From the NCBI GenBank assembly GCA_016745215.1, contig CP050890.1, positions 992,001-1,056,000 of the forward strand: 64,000 bases of DNA. The letters run 5' to 3'. Shown here one piece after another: positions 17,727-26,923 of the stretch. Each line of letters opens with the position of its first letter. Position 1 is the first letter of the stretch. The position numbers were made by a program, and so were the translations under genes. Origin of the DNA: Thiohalocapsa sp. PB-PSB1 (GTDB lineage Bacteria > Pseudomonadota > Gammaproteobacteria > Chromatiales > Chromatiaceae). The notes under the pieces were generated by a model, which had not been told where the DNA came from, searched no databases, and saw only the letters and a program-made list of their open reading frames with translations.

Positions 17727-18890
17727 ATGACGCCGGCCGAACGCGATCGGCTCACGCACTGGTTGGCGCTGACCTTAGCCCCCGGTGTCGGCCCACGCAC
17801 TATCTTGCGTTTGATAGAACGCTTCGGCAGTGCCGCATCGGCGCGTTCGGCCGAGCATAAATCACTGCTGGATGTGGGGCTGTCCAACAGCGCAATTGCA
17901 GCTATACAGGCTCCGGATCAGACTACGATCGATACCGCACTCGCCTGGACCGAGCAAGACGCAACCTGCATCCTGACGTTCGACGATCGCCGCTATCCGC
18001 CATTGCTTGCGACCCTGGACGCACCACCTCCAGTGTTGTTCTTACGCGGCGATCCGGACCTGCTGTGCGAACCTCAGCTGGCCATCGTCGGCAGCCGCAA
18101 TCCAACCCGAGGCGGTATCGACGCCAGCCGCGAGTTTGCCAGTTATCTGGCTGGACTCGGCCTGACCATCACCAGCGGTTTGGCCATTGGTATCGACGGG
18201 GCTGCGCATACCGGCGCTTTGCAAAGCGGTCGTACCATCGCAGTGCTCGGCACTGGACCGGATCGCGTCTACCCGGCATCACACCGTGATCTCGCATGGC
18301 GGATCGGTGCATCTGGAGCATTGGTCACCGAGTTCCCACCGGGAACCGGCCCAAAAGCCAGCCATTTTCCGCGCCGCAATCGCGTCATCAGCGGCCTGAG
18401 CTTGGGCACCCTGGTGGTCGAAGCCGCGCCGCGCAGCGGCTCGCTGATCACTGCCCGCTATGCCGCCGAGCAGGGACGTGAGGTATTCGCAATTCCGGGC
18501 TCGATCCACAATCCGCTTGCCCGCGGCTGCCATGAATTGATCCGTCAGGGTGCGAAACTGGTGGACAGCGCCGAGCAGATACTCGAAGAACTCGATCCGC
18601 AACTACGACGGTTGATCGCGGAGTCACCCGCACCAGCCGAACAAGGCGCCACAGCAGTGCAGCCCGGACCGGCACAATCGGACGATGCCTTCGATCCCGA
18701 TTATCGCCTGTTACTCGATTGTATGGGGCATGATCCGATTGCACCAGACGAACTGATCGGTCGTTCCGGACTCTCGGCGCAAGTGGTTTCCTCCATGCTC
18801 CTGTTGCTGGAGCTACAGGGACATGTATCATCCCACCCAGGTGGCCGCTTCAGCCGGTGCGTGCAGGGTAGAGGCAATGGCAAGCAATAG
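17727..18890 (+). CDS. dprA: DNA-processing protein DprA
   Basis: 387 residues. An N-terminal SAM-like domain precedes the Rossmann-like core with the family signatures AIVGSRNPTRGG, TSGLAIGIDGAAHTGAL, VLGTGPDRVYP and HFPRRNRVISGLS. A C-terminal winged-helix part (~310-380) completes it. DprA loads RecA onto incoming single-stranded DNA during natural transformation. Its presence fits a genome rich in acquired and repeated DNA, but competence itself cannot be judged here. Followed by a rho-independent terminator. Confidence 0.94.
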   Translation: MTPAERDRLTHWLALTLAPGVGPRTILRLIERFGSAASARSAEHKSLLDVGLSNSAIAAIQAPDQTTIDTALAWTEQDATCILTFDDRRYPPLLATLDAPPPVLFLRGDPDLLCEPQLAIVGSRNPTRGGIDASREFASYLAGLGLTITSGLAIGIDGAAHTGALQSGRTIAVLGTGPDRVYPASHRDLAWRIGASGALVTEFPPGTGPKASHFPRRNRVISGLSLGTLVVEAAPRSGSLITARYAAEQGREVFAIPGSIHNPLARGCHELIRQGAKLVDSAEQILEELDPQLRRLIAESPAPAEQGATAVQPGPAQSDDAFDPDYRLLLDCMGHDPIAPDELIGRSGLSAQVVSSMLLLLELQGHVSSHPGGRFSRCVQGRGNGKQ

Positions 18891-18914
18891 GCAACTCTCG
18901 GAAAAAATGATGAA

Positions 18915-18955
18915 GCAGGAACCAAGTCCCTGGTTCTTGCAATTTTCCTTTTTGC
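18915..18955 (+). terminator. Rho-independent terminator after dprA
   Basis: The hairpin GAACCA-AGTCCC-TGGTTC (18919-18936, extendable by an A-T and a G-T pair) is followed after four bases by AATTTTCCTTTTT. It lies 29 bases after the dprA stop, so smg probably has its own promoter in the following AT-rich ~200 bases. Confidence 0.7.
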
Positions 18956-19190
18956 ATTTTTTACGCGCCCCGCTAACCGCCGATACCAGCGAATTCTAAT
19001 GCTTGGCTGGGGTTATGAATGCTCTGTGAATGAAGAGGGCGAAAAGAAAGCCTCACGGGTACAAAAATGGACTAAAATAATGTCTCGACGGAAATTTCCT
19101 TAATCCTGGCTGTTTTGTTTCACGTCCAACGGTCGCGGACCAAGAACAGTCGATGCTAAACCCGGCTCATGGCCGCCCCGAGGTTGGTGC

Positions 19191-19667
19191 ATGTACGAAA
19201 ACATGGTCGACGTTCTCATTTACCTGTACGAAAACTACATGGACAACGAGTCCCGTCCGTCAATCGGCCAAGACGAACTTGAAAACGAGCTGTCCGAAGC
19301 CGGTTTCTCCAGTAGCGAGATCGCACAGGCGCTGACCTGGCTCGACGATCTTGCCAAGCGCATGGCGAATACGGGACATGCGCCCCGTGGCGTCGACGCA
19401 ATGCGCATCTACACCGAGTCGGAGTGCCAACGGCTCGATCTTGACGCCCGTGGTCTGCTGCTCTTCCTGGAGCAAAGTGGCATCCTTGACCCACTGAGCC
19501 GCGAATTGGTGATCGATCGCGCGGTGGCCATCGAGCAACACCTGGTCTCCGTCGACGAACTCAAATGGATCGTGCTGCTGGTTCTACTGAACCGCCCGGG
19601 GCGCGAGGCCGCTCTAAGCCGGATGGAAGACCTGATCTACGACGAACAACCGGTTTATCTGCATTGA
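19191..19667 (+). CDS. smg: Smg protein (DUF494)
   Basis: 158 residues, the family length. It begins MYENMVDVLIYLYENYMD, matching the conserved start of Smg/DUF494, and continues as a highly acidic, helical protein (ENELSEAGFSSSEIAQALTWL). Function is unknown; the gene conventionally sits between dprA and topA. Here topA is absent and repeats begin about 100 bases downstream. A 31-codon open frame (19680-19775) after the stop runs into R4 and may be a remnant of the lost neighbour. Confidence 0.9.
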   Translation: MYENMVDVLIYLYENYMDNESRPSIGQDELENELSEAGFSSSEIAQALTWLDDLAKRMANTGHAPRGVDAMRIYTESECQRLDLDARGLLLFLEQSGILDPLSRELVIDRAVAIEQHLVSVDELKWIVLLVLLNRPGREAALSRMEDLIYDEQPVYLH

Positions 19668-19771
19668 GCGTTTATCCACATGCCAGGTTCCGAGCTGTTC
19701 GCCGAGGAGATTCGCCGCACAGCTTCTCTGGCAGATTCGCTGGTGGAGTGGTATCGGCTCTGGCTAAATCC

Positions 19772-19889
19772 CTAGTGCAGCGGTGCGGATGTCCCGCTAC
19801 CGTTTCTGCTGTTTATCGTTGTCTTGATCGCTCATCGTGGGTTATCGATGACGACTGCAAACGGTCTCGCGACTTCCGCAGCAGAGCAC
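19772..19889. repeat. R4 palindromic element copy 2
   Basis: Shorter than copy 1 but with the same ends, CTAGTGCAGCGGTGCGGATG and CGACTTCCGCAGCAGAGCAC. R3 is inserted immediately after its right end, and the flanking duplication AGCACGAGGCT includes the last bases of R4. R4 was therefore present before R3. Confidence 0.8.
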
Positions 19890-19895
19890 GAGGCT

Positions 19896-20151
19896 AGGCT
19901 GTCGAAATCCGCAGTCTCACTAAAACAAGCGCTTCCCGGTTTATGGATGCTTAGTCGGTGTCGGGATCGGTGTCAAGGTCGGAATTCGGGATTGGTATCG
20001 AGCTGGCTGCTTTGATCGATGAGCGGATTCGATTCCGATTCCGATTCCGATAGCGACCCCGACCCCGATTAGGCTTCCCCAGGGCGTTCGATGAAGCAAT
20101 CCAAGACCCGGAATCGGTTTGGCATCAAAACTCAGGACATTTCGACAGCCT
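19896..20151. mobile_element. R3 element copy 1 with 11-bp target duplication
   Basis: A 256-bp element with terminal inverted repeats AGGCTGTCGAAAT / ATTTCGACAGCCT. Perfect 11-bp direct repeats AGCACGAGGCT flank it (19885-19895 and 20152-20162). Inside is a run of degenerate hexamers (GATTCCGATTCCGATTCCGA, then CGACCCCGACCCCGATTA). It has no gene. The duplication length recalls IS4-type elements, but I cannot assign a family. A second copy is at 32906, inverted. Confidence 0.85.
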
Positions 20152-20162
20152 AGCACGAGGCT

Positions 20163-20553
20163 CTTGCTAAACCCTACTGGAATAGCTGCGAATCGCCCCT
20201 CGCCGTCCAGGTGGATGCGCCGGATAGCCAGGGGATCGGCATTCCGATAGCGGAGCGTCGTGATCGATGCCTTCAAATAGCCGATGATCATCTCCTCCAG
20301 CCGATCAATCGACTCGACCAGCTCGGCAAGCCGCTCGTTTGTCCTGTCGAATGCCTGATTGGAATAATTGCAGCAAGTTGGGAGCCAGAGTGACGGTCTT
20401 TAAAAGGGCGGTCATGGCCGAGAGCCGGGTCTCGGTTTTATCGCGGTTCTTGTCCGGGTTCTTGTCCGGGTTCTTATCTGGGTTTAGGCGCACCTGATCA
20501 CATTTGCGCTCTCGGTCGACGATCTCGTCGTCCAGATCTTCGAATACTTTCAA
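20163..20553 (-). pseudogene. Broken hypothetical gene
   Basis: Two minus-strand reading frames read as one protein after a frameshift near 20340. The first begins MKVFEDLDDEIVDRERK, contains an (NPDK)n run from three tandem CGGGTTCTTGTC units, and ends in LLQLFQ. The second continues through RTNERLAELVESIDRLEEM to IPVGFSKSLV and is cut by R3. It looks like a small coiled-coil protein; family not recognised. Confidence 0.45.
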
Positions 20554-21082
20554 GGTCAGAAATTCGCACTCTTCGAATGCGTTGACGGGCGTCAGCAGCT
20601 GCTAAGCCCCTGCGTCGACAGCGCGCTTCAGCCAATATACCTGGTGCGCTCTGGGCGAATTTTTGAACCGAGCCAGCAATCCCCGGGCGTCCTCGGTGGG
20701 CAGATGGGCCTTGGGTCATGCAGACGCGATCCAATCCCTCCGTCAGCGTAACAGCGTACTGCATTCCGCGACAGTTGCGGCCGTTATCAGCATCTCGGCT
20801 TATGCAGGGATTGCGCGCAAGGCGTGCACCCAGATGCTCGGCAACAGCGTCTGAGCCTACCAAGTCAGTCCGTGCAAGCATGGCGATACGATTAATCCGC
20901 AACCTGAATCTGCGGCGGGATCAGACCAGCCCTGCGCCACAGGGATGCTCTCACGGCGAAAGTTCGACGGTCCATTTGCACAGCCTTATCGCCCAGGCGC
21001 CAGCATTGCATCGCTCATACATAGATAATAAACGATGAAAAAGTTCGAAAACTTAGATTTTATCTAGGAGATGGCTGCCAAT

Positions 21083-21298
21083 ACTTAGTAGCGGTTCATG
21101 AATAACCCATACAACGCTATCCAGACATCGGCGGGGAGTGCAATCGGGGTAGGGGTCGGGGTCGCTATCGGAATCGGGGTTGGTCAGTTCGATACCGACG
21201 CCGATACCGATACCGACGCCGATAGCGGTACCGAATGAGTCGGCAGGCGACACCCAAGCCAAAAACCTGTTTAGCTTGTTTCTGCACCATCACTTAGT
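21083..21298. mobile_element. R5 element, short copy lacking the gene
   Basis: It has both R5 ends (TAGCGGTTCATGAATAACCC at the left; CTGTTTAGCTTGTTTCTGCA at the right) but only the hexamer-repeat sections between them (GATACCGACGCC-type units, 21197-21227). The four-helix-bundle gene found in the long copies is absent, so this is an internally deleted derivative. It ends about 40 bases before the dabB start, so any dabB promoter must lie within it or immediately after it. Confidence 0.75.
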
Positions 21299-21337
21299 GC
21301 CGATCCCCGTCAATGGGATTTTTGAGAGGAGAAGATC

Positions 21338-22981
21338 ATGTCCGCAAACGTCTTGACCCTAGGCACCGCTGCCGCCCTGGCGGTACCAACTCTCTTTTGG
21401 CTCGCCGGCGCCCTGCCGCGGGCCGTTACCGAGCGCAACGCCGCCATGGCGAAGCTCGCCACCATGGTCGCCTGGAGCGCCTTCGCGCTGTCGCTGATGG
21501 CCTTTGCCGGCTACGCCATGGGGCCAGGCTTCGGCAACGGCGATACCCTGCGACTGTTTGCCTTGCCGCTACCGTTCGGCATCGGTGATTTCGCCATCGG
21601 TGTGTTCGTCAATGCCGTCACGGTAATCATGTTGACCCTAGTCTCGCTGGTCGGAGCCGTGGTCACCACCTATGCACGTAACTACATGGCCGGCGAGGAC
21701 CGCGAGGGCTATTTCCACAAATGGCTGATGCTGACCCTAGCGGCGATCATGACCCTGATCGTCTCTAGTAATCTGTTGATGTTCGCGCTGGCCTGGATGA
21801 TCACCAGTCTTAATCTGCACCGGCTGCTGCTGTTCTATCCTCAGCGACCGGCCGCACAGCTCGCCGCGCACAAAAAATTCGTCTTCAGCCGCATTGGTGA
21901 CGCCAGTTTGTTCGCCGCCGTGTTGCTGATCGGCGCATCTGGGCAGACCTTGGACTTCGAGACGCTATTCACGGCTATGCAAAGCATTCAGGGGCCGCTG
22001 CCGCTGGGATTGCAGATCGCCGCCTGGCTGATCGTGCTGGCGACCGTCATCAAATGCGCCCAATTCCCGTTTCACGGCTGGCTGATGCAGGTGATGGAAG
22101 CGCCGACGCCGGTCTCCGCCTTGTTGCACGCAGGTATTGTCAACGCCGGTGCCTTCCTAGTGATCCGTATGAGCCCGGTAATGTCCGTGGCCGGCCCGGC
22201 GATGGACGCACTGGTTGTTATTGGGCTTGGAACCCTAGCTGTAGCTTCGCTGGTCATGCTGACTCAAACCAGTATTAAGGTGTCGCTTGCCTGGTCCACG
22301 TCGGCACAAATGGGCTTTATGCTGTTGGAGGCAGGTCTCGGGCTCTACAGTCTGGCGCTGCTGCATCTGGTCGCACACTCGCTGTATAAGGCCCATGCCT
22401 TTCTCGCATCTGGCAGCAGCGTGGATGCCTTCCGCGCCCCGATGCTACATTTCAATGGCGGTGCACCGGAGCCCTGGCACTGGCTGGTGGCTTTCCAAGG
22501 CGCGATCCTAATGGCGCTAATTGCCGGCTTTGTGTTTGGCATCAACCCAAGCGAGCAACCGGCGCTGATCGTCACCGGCGCCATCGTCGCCATTGCCACC
22601 GCCCAGCTGCTACTACAGGCGTTGATTCTGGAGAATAATGCCCGGCTGTTGCTGCGCGCCACCGCCCTAGGCGCATTCGTCTGCTTTGGCTATTTCGGGC
22701 TGCATGCGGCCTTCGAGCATGCCCTGGTCGGCAGCGTACGACCAGTGCAGGGCGGCGGCGTGCTCGACCTTGGGTTGAGTGTCGCCATCGTTGCCGTGTT
22801 CCTTGGCCTAATCACCCTACAACACCTGTTCACCCGCATCCGCGGCCCGCTGCGCCAAGCGATTCAGGTGCACCTCTACAATGAACTCTATGTCGACGTG
22901 CTAGTGACTCGGCTGATCGTGCGCCTGTGGCCGATACGTCGTCCTGTCGCACCTAACCGAACGGCTCATGCCGTGGTCTGA
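21338..22981 (+). CDS. dabB: DabB, membrane subunit of the DAB inorganic carbon accumulation complex
   Basis: 547 residues and 13-15 membrane segments, of the NuoL/ND5/Mrp proton-transporting family. Recognisable are the central TM stretch CAQFPFHGWLMQVMEAPTPV SALLHAGIVNAG with conserved His and Pro residues, and VAHSLYKAHAFLASG. GAGAGGAG lies shortly before the ATG. Followed at once by dabA, it matches the two-gene DAB locus of sulfur-oxidising autotrophs. There the complex uses a cation gradient to drive one-way hydration of CO2 to bicarbonate. The alternative, a plain NADH dehydrogenase subunit, is made unlikely by the partner gene. Confidence 0.92.
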   Translation: MSANVLTLGTAAALAVPTLFWLAGALPRAVTERNAAMAKLATMVAWSAFALSLMAFAGYAMGPGFGNGDTLRLFALPLPFGIGDFAIGVFVNAVTVIMLTLVSLVGAVVTTYARNYMAGEDREGYFHKWLMLTLAAIMTLIVSSNLLMFALAWMITSLNLHRLLLFYPQRPAAQLAAHKKFVFSRIGDASLFAAVLLIGASGQTLDFETLFTAMQSIQGPLPLGLQIAAWLIVLATVIKCAQFPFHGWLMQVMEAPTPVSALLHAGIVNAGAFLVIRMSPVMSVAGPAMDALVVIGLGTLAVASLVMLTQTSIKVSLAWSTSAQMGFMLLEAGLGLYSLALLHLVAHSLYKAHAFLASGSSVDAFRAPMLHFNGGAPEPWHWLVAFQGAILMALIAGFVFGINPSEQPALIVTGAIVAIATAQLLLQALILENNARLLLRATALGAFVCFGYFGLHAAFEHALVGSVRPVQGGGVLDLGLSVAIVAVFLGLITLQHLFTRIRGPLRQAIQVHLYNELYVDVLVTRLIVRLWPIRRPVAPNRTAHAVV

Positions 22982-23018
22982 TCCTATGCTTCAAACCGAA
23001 CAACTGAGGATAGCAACC

Positions 23019-25643
23019 ATGAATCCTAATGACCTGCACTTCGACGAGCATAATCTGGAACAACACCTCCAGGCTGCCGCCGCAGAAGGCTATGCAACTC
23101 TGACTCCGGTCGATGCAGACCCGGTAACTCCTGAACTAGCGCAACAGATCGATGCTGCCTGCAACCGCATTGCACCGGTCTGGCCGCTGGATCGCTTTGT
23201 TGCCGTGAACCCCTTTCACGGCCTGGTAAGCCAGCGTTTCGAGGAAGCCGCGGCCACCCTGCGGCGCATCGCCGATGCACGCATGTATATGACCCGTGGC
23301 TGGTATCATGAGCAAATACAGAGTGGGCGAATCACTAATGCCGACCTGCGCGAGGCCGCCGACCTGTGCGCCAGCGCGCTGACGCCGGAGCAATTGCGCG
23401 CGGCAGCAGCCAGCGAGCACCGGGCGCCAGCCGGCGGCGTGCCGCTGCTCACCGCGCTGGTGGACGAGCTGGATGCAGACGATTGGTCGAGCTTTGTCGT
23501 CGAGCGCATCAGCCATCACTGCGCGGCCTACTTCGATATGGGGCAAGCGACCTGGAAGCGCCCTTGGGAAGGCCTTTCGCTGTACGCCTCTTGGCGACGC
23601 TTCGCGGCGCTGGACTACAGCCTGACCATGATGGGGCAGGACGCCATGCGCGCGCGGGTCAAGGCGCTGCCCGACTCACCGCGGGCCTGCATCGCCTCAG
23701 CCCTCGGCCGGCTCGGTATCCCGGACAGCGCCGCGCTGGACTACATGCATGCGGCGCTGATGGATATCGGCGGCTGGGCGGCCTGGACCCGGCTATTGCG
23801 CTGGGAGCAGGAGCTCGGCGGCGGCAGCGACGATACCATCGTCGAGCTGCTGGCAATTCGTCTCGCCTGGGACGTGCTGCTCTACGAGCATAAGTCAACG
23901 CCGACGCTGCGCCCGCGCTGGCGTGAGATCTGCGCGCGCCTGGGTCGCGGCGAGAACAATGCTGGCGTTAGCGCGAATGCCGACGGCGGCAACGCCGATG
24001 CAGAGGTTGAGCAGGTGCTGCTCACCGCGCTGGAGCAGGGCTACCAACGCCGGCTCATCGCCGACCTCTCCCGCACTGGCGATAACCAGGCCGTCGACGA
24101 CCGCCCGGCAGTGCAGGCAGCCTTTTGTATCGACGTGCGCTCGGAGATCATCCGCCGCGCCTTCGAGACCGTCTGCCCGCGCTCGCAAACCATCGGCTTC
24201 GCCGGTTTCTTCGGCGTGCCGTTGGAGCACGTACCCCTGGGCGCCGTCGAGCCCCGCGCCCATCTACCGGTGCTGCTGACACCTAAGTATAAGGTCTGCT
24301 CGACGCTCCAAGGCGCCGACCAACAGCAGGCCGAGATGGCGCTGGCCACACAGCGTCGCCGCACTGGGCTGGCCAAGTCTTGGAAGGCGTTTAAAATGGG
24401 CGCCTCGTCCTGCTTCAGCTTCGTCGAAGCCGCCGGCATCCTGCTCTACGCGCCAAAGATTATCACTGACAGTTTCGGCTGGAGCCGTCCGGTGGCGGCG
24501 CCGGACAACCTGCACCTGGACGCGTCCACCGAGCGTCGCGTCGCGCCGAGTCTGGATGCACCGCAGCATGGCGCCTGCGCGCACCACCACGACCATACCA
24601 ACATCGGCATCCCCGAGGCCGAGCGCTTGCCGCTGGCCGAGGGCATCCTGCGCGCTATGTCCATGACCGACAACTTTGCGCGCCTGGTGTTGCTGGTGGG
24701 CCATGGCAGTACCGTTGTCAATAACCCCCATGCCACCGGGCTCGACTGCGGCGCTTGCGGCGGCATGAGCGGTGAGGCCAGCGCGCGTGTCACCGCGGCA
24801 TTGCTCAATGATTCGGCGGTGCGCAAAGGACTTGTCGAGCGCGGCATCGCCATTCCGGCGGACACCTGGTTCATCGGCGCCCTGCACGACACCTGCGTCG
24901 ATGAAGTCCGGCTCTATGATACTGACCGGCTGCCGGCGCGCTACGCTGAAGAGCTCGCCGAGCTCAAAAGTTGGCTGGAGCAGGCCGGCGAGGTGACTCG
25001 GTTGCAGCGGGCCGCCCGGCTGGGGCTAGAAGGGCGCTCATTGCAGGCCATTAACACCAACCTACGCCAACGCAGCCGCGACTGGGCGCAGGTGCGCCCC
25101 GAGTGGGCGCTAGCCGGCTGTGCTGCTTTCATCGCTGCGCCGCGCAAGCGCACCCGCGGGCTTGACCTGGGCGGGCGCACCTTCTTGCACGACTACCAGT
25201 GGCAGCAAGACGATGGCTTCGGCGTGCTGGAGCTAATCATGACCGCGCCCATGGTGGTGGCTGGATGGATCAATCTACAATACTACGGCTCAACCACCGA
25301 CAATCGGCGCTTCGGCAGCGGCAACAAGGTGTTGCACAACGTTGTCGGCGGCGCCATCGGCGTGCTCGAAGGCAATGCCGGGGATCTGCGCGTCGGCCTG
25401 CCGATGCAGTCACTGCACGACGGCAAGCGCTGGATGCACGAGCCCATGCGCCTGTCGGTCTTCCTGGCGGCCCCGCAGGCGCCCATAGACGACATCATCG
25501 CCCGCCACGAGCTGGTGCGGCAGATGCTCGACAATGGCTGGATGCATTTGCTGCGCATGGACGATGATGGCGGTATGCACCGGCGCGTACCGGGCAGCGG
25601 TTGGCAGCCGGTCGGCTCGGAGGTGCTCGACGAAGCCGCTTGA
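23019..25643 (+). CDS. dabA: DabA (DUF2309), carbonic-anhydrase-like subunit of the DAB complex
   Basis: 874 residues. The zinc-site residues of the beta-carbonic-anhydrase-like centre are visible with the family spacing: C370 and D372 in FCIDVRSE, H562 in VGHGST and C577 in LDCGACGG (His to Cys 15 residues, as in characterised DabA). It is a large cytoplasmic, membrane-associated protein. I chose the ATG at 23019 because GAGGATAG precedes it; the open frame continues 5' into dabB, so an earlier overlapping start is possible. Together with dabB it supplies bicarbonate for carboxysomal or cytosolic CO2 fixation. Confidence 0.95.
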   Translation: MNPNDLHFDEHNLEQHLQAAAAEGYATLTPVDADPVTPELAQQIDAACNRIAPVWPLDRFVAVNPFHGLVSQRFEEAAATLRRIADARMYMTRGWYHEQIQSGRITNADLREAADLCASALTPEQLRAAAASEHRAPAGGVPLLTALVDELDADDWSSFVVERISHHCAAYFDMGQATWKRPWEGLSLYASWRRFAALDYSLTMMGQDAMRARVKALPDSPRACIASALGRLGIPDSAALDYMHAALMDIGGWAAWTRLLRWEQELGGGSDDTIVELLAIRLAWDVLLYEHKSTPTLRPRWREICARLGRGENNAGVSANADGGNADAEVEQVLLTALEQGYQRRLIADLSRTGDNQAVDDRPAVQAAFCIDVRSEIIRRAFETVCPRSQTIGFAGFFGVPLEHVPLGAVEPRAHLPVLLTPKYKVCSTLQGADQQQAEMALATQRRRTGLAKSWKAFKMGASSCFSFVEAAGILLYAPKIITDSFGWSRPVAAPDNLHLDASTERRVAPSLDAPQHGACAHHHDHTNIGIPEAERLPLAEGILRAMSMTDNFARLVLLVGHGSTVVNNPHATGLDCGACGGMSGEASARVTAALLNDSAVRKGLVERGIAIPADTWFIGALHDTCVDEVRLYDTDRLPARYAEELAELKSWLEQAGEVTRLQRAARLGLEGRSLQAINTNLRQRSRDWAQVRPEWALAGCAAFIAAPRKRTRGLDLGGRTFLHDYQWQQDDGFGVLELIMTAPMVVAGWINLQYYGSTTDNRRFGSGNKVLHNVVGGAIGVLEGNAGDLRVGLPMQSLHDGKRWMHEPMRLSVFLAAPQAPIDDIIARHELVRQMLDNGWMHLLRMDDDGGMHRRVPGSGWQPVGSEVLDEAA

Positions 25644-25832
25644 GGCGGTTTCCTGCTTGGGCTGACCGCATTGACCGGCTGCCCGGGCGGGCGATTGAGG
25701 GGCCAAAGGCTAACCTTCCACCCCCTAACCAGGAATCCTACACTAAGCATCAGCTCGCAATCATCATCGAGCATTTTCGTCCACAACACAAACCATAAGG
25801 CCATTGTTGCCCACCACATCGAGGTAACTGTC

Positions 25833-26888
25833 ATGAGCGAAGCACTGCAAACCGCCATCGCCCGCCAGCGCATGCTCCTCCAGGGCCGGCTCGCCGGGCA
25901 GCTGGATCGTCTGGTCACCCCCTGCTGCGACGCCTGGGGCAATCGGGCCGCGCTGGAGGATTTGCTCGACGCGGCGTTGGCCGAGTTGCCCGGCTGTAAA
26001 TACCTCTACCTGCTCGACGATCAGGCACGGCAAGTCACTGCCAACATCTCACCTAAGGGTCCGCTGATCGAGCACTTTGGCCGCGACCGCAGCCAACGGC
26101 CCTATCTGGCCGAGGCGCTTTCCGGAGCCGATTTTTCATTATCCCATGCCTATCTCAGCTGCAACCGTCAGCGGCCGTCGCTGACCGCCATCCAGCGCAT
26201 CATAGGCGCAGACGCGGGCCTGGTCGGCTTCCTCGGCGCGGACTTCGACCTGCGCGAGCTGCCGGTGACCCGCGAGCTTTACCGCCAATCCGACGACTGG
26301 TTACAGCTCAAAGGTGATCCGGCCATCCGTGGCGGGCTGTTTTATCAGCAGCGGGTCGAGAGCCTGATGGACAGCCGTATCGACACCGTGCTGGCGTTGG
26401 TCACCGAACTGCTGGCCGAGCACGGCATCTTCCACGGCAAGCTGCACTTCTCCAGCTCGCGGGCGACCATCTGGTCGCTGGAAGACCCATTTCGCTACCG
26501 CGTGCTCGACTTCGAGGATTTGAGCGGCCCCGACACCCTGCTCGCCTACCCGCGGCGAGGCTACCCGGCCGAGGCCGAGATCCCGGCGCAGCGCGTCACC
26601 GAAGTTTTCCAGGCGTTCAAGGCGCTGCGCTTTATGGACGAGAACATCTACCTGCGCTCCGGCTCGCTGAATATCTTTAACGGTATTGTCGCCCTCAACT
26701 TCAGCTGCGACGGCTCGCACTACATGCGCTGGGACGAATTACTGGAAAAAGACCTGGATTTTTGGCTGGGCACCGGCATGTCATGCGCAACTACATCCGA
26801 ACAGACGCCACCGGCTGTACAAGCCAGCCCAGGGATCGAGCAGGCAACCGCTATAGGAACCCTCGGCAGCATGCCGCTTGGGCTCTGA
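25833..26888 (+). CDS. PDC sensor domain protein of the dab locus
   Basis: A 351-residue protein without a signal peptide. Residues ~10-150 resemble a PDC/Cache-type ligand-sensing fold (LDRLVTPCCDAWGNR, KYLYLLDDQARQVTANIS, GRDRSQRPYLAEALSG), a pattern shared with dCache receptors but here apparently cytoplasmic. The rest, including FSSSRATIWSLEDPFRYRVLDF and NIYLRSGSLNIFNGIVALNF, has no recognised output domain. GAGGTAA sits 8 bases before the ATG. It lies 189 bases after dabA and before a universal stress protein gene, so a role in sensing bicarbonate or a metabolite is a reasonable guess only. Confidence 0.75.
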   Translation: MSEALQTAIARQRMLLQGRLAGQLDRLVTPCCDAWGNRAALEDLLDAALAELPGCKYLYLLDDQARQVTANISPKGPLIEHFGRDRSQRPYLAEALSGADFSLSHAYLSCNRQRPSLTAIQRIIGADAGLVGFLGADFDLRELPVTRELYRQSDDWLQLKGDPAIRGGLFYQQRVESLMDSRIDTVLALVTELLAEHGIFHGKLHFSSSRATIWSLEDPFRYRVLDFEDLSGPDTLLAYPRRGYPAEAEIPAQRVTEVFQAFKALRFMDENIYLRSGSLNIFNGIVALNFSCDGSHYMRWDELLEKDLDFWLGTGMSCATTSEQTPPAVQASPGIEQATAIGTLGSMPLGL

Positions 26889-26923
26889 ATAGGCGGTCGG
26901 CGGCGGATCGCTCCACTTGTATC

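Larger units (their letters stand above)
19668..21337. other. 1.7-kb repeat-rich interval before dabB
   Basis: It contains R4 copy 2, R3 copy 1 (inserted at the R4 edge), remnants of an unknown minus-strand gene, and a short R5 element ending just before dabB. The remaining stretch 20560-21050 has open frames on both strands but none with convincing composition or recognisable motifs; I see no supported gene there. Confidence 0.6.

Noticed and set aside
20498..20902. Minus-strand 134-codon open frame
   Set aside because: Arg-rich, without recognisable domains, and overlapped by other frames of equal quality on the plus strand; no evidence to choose one.
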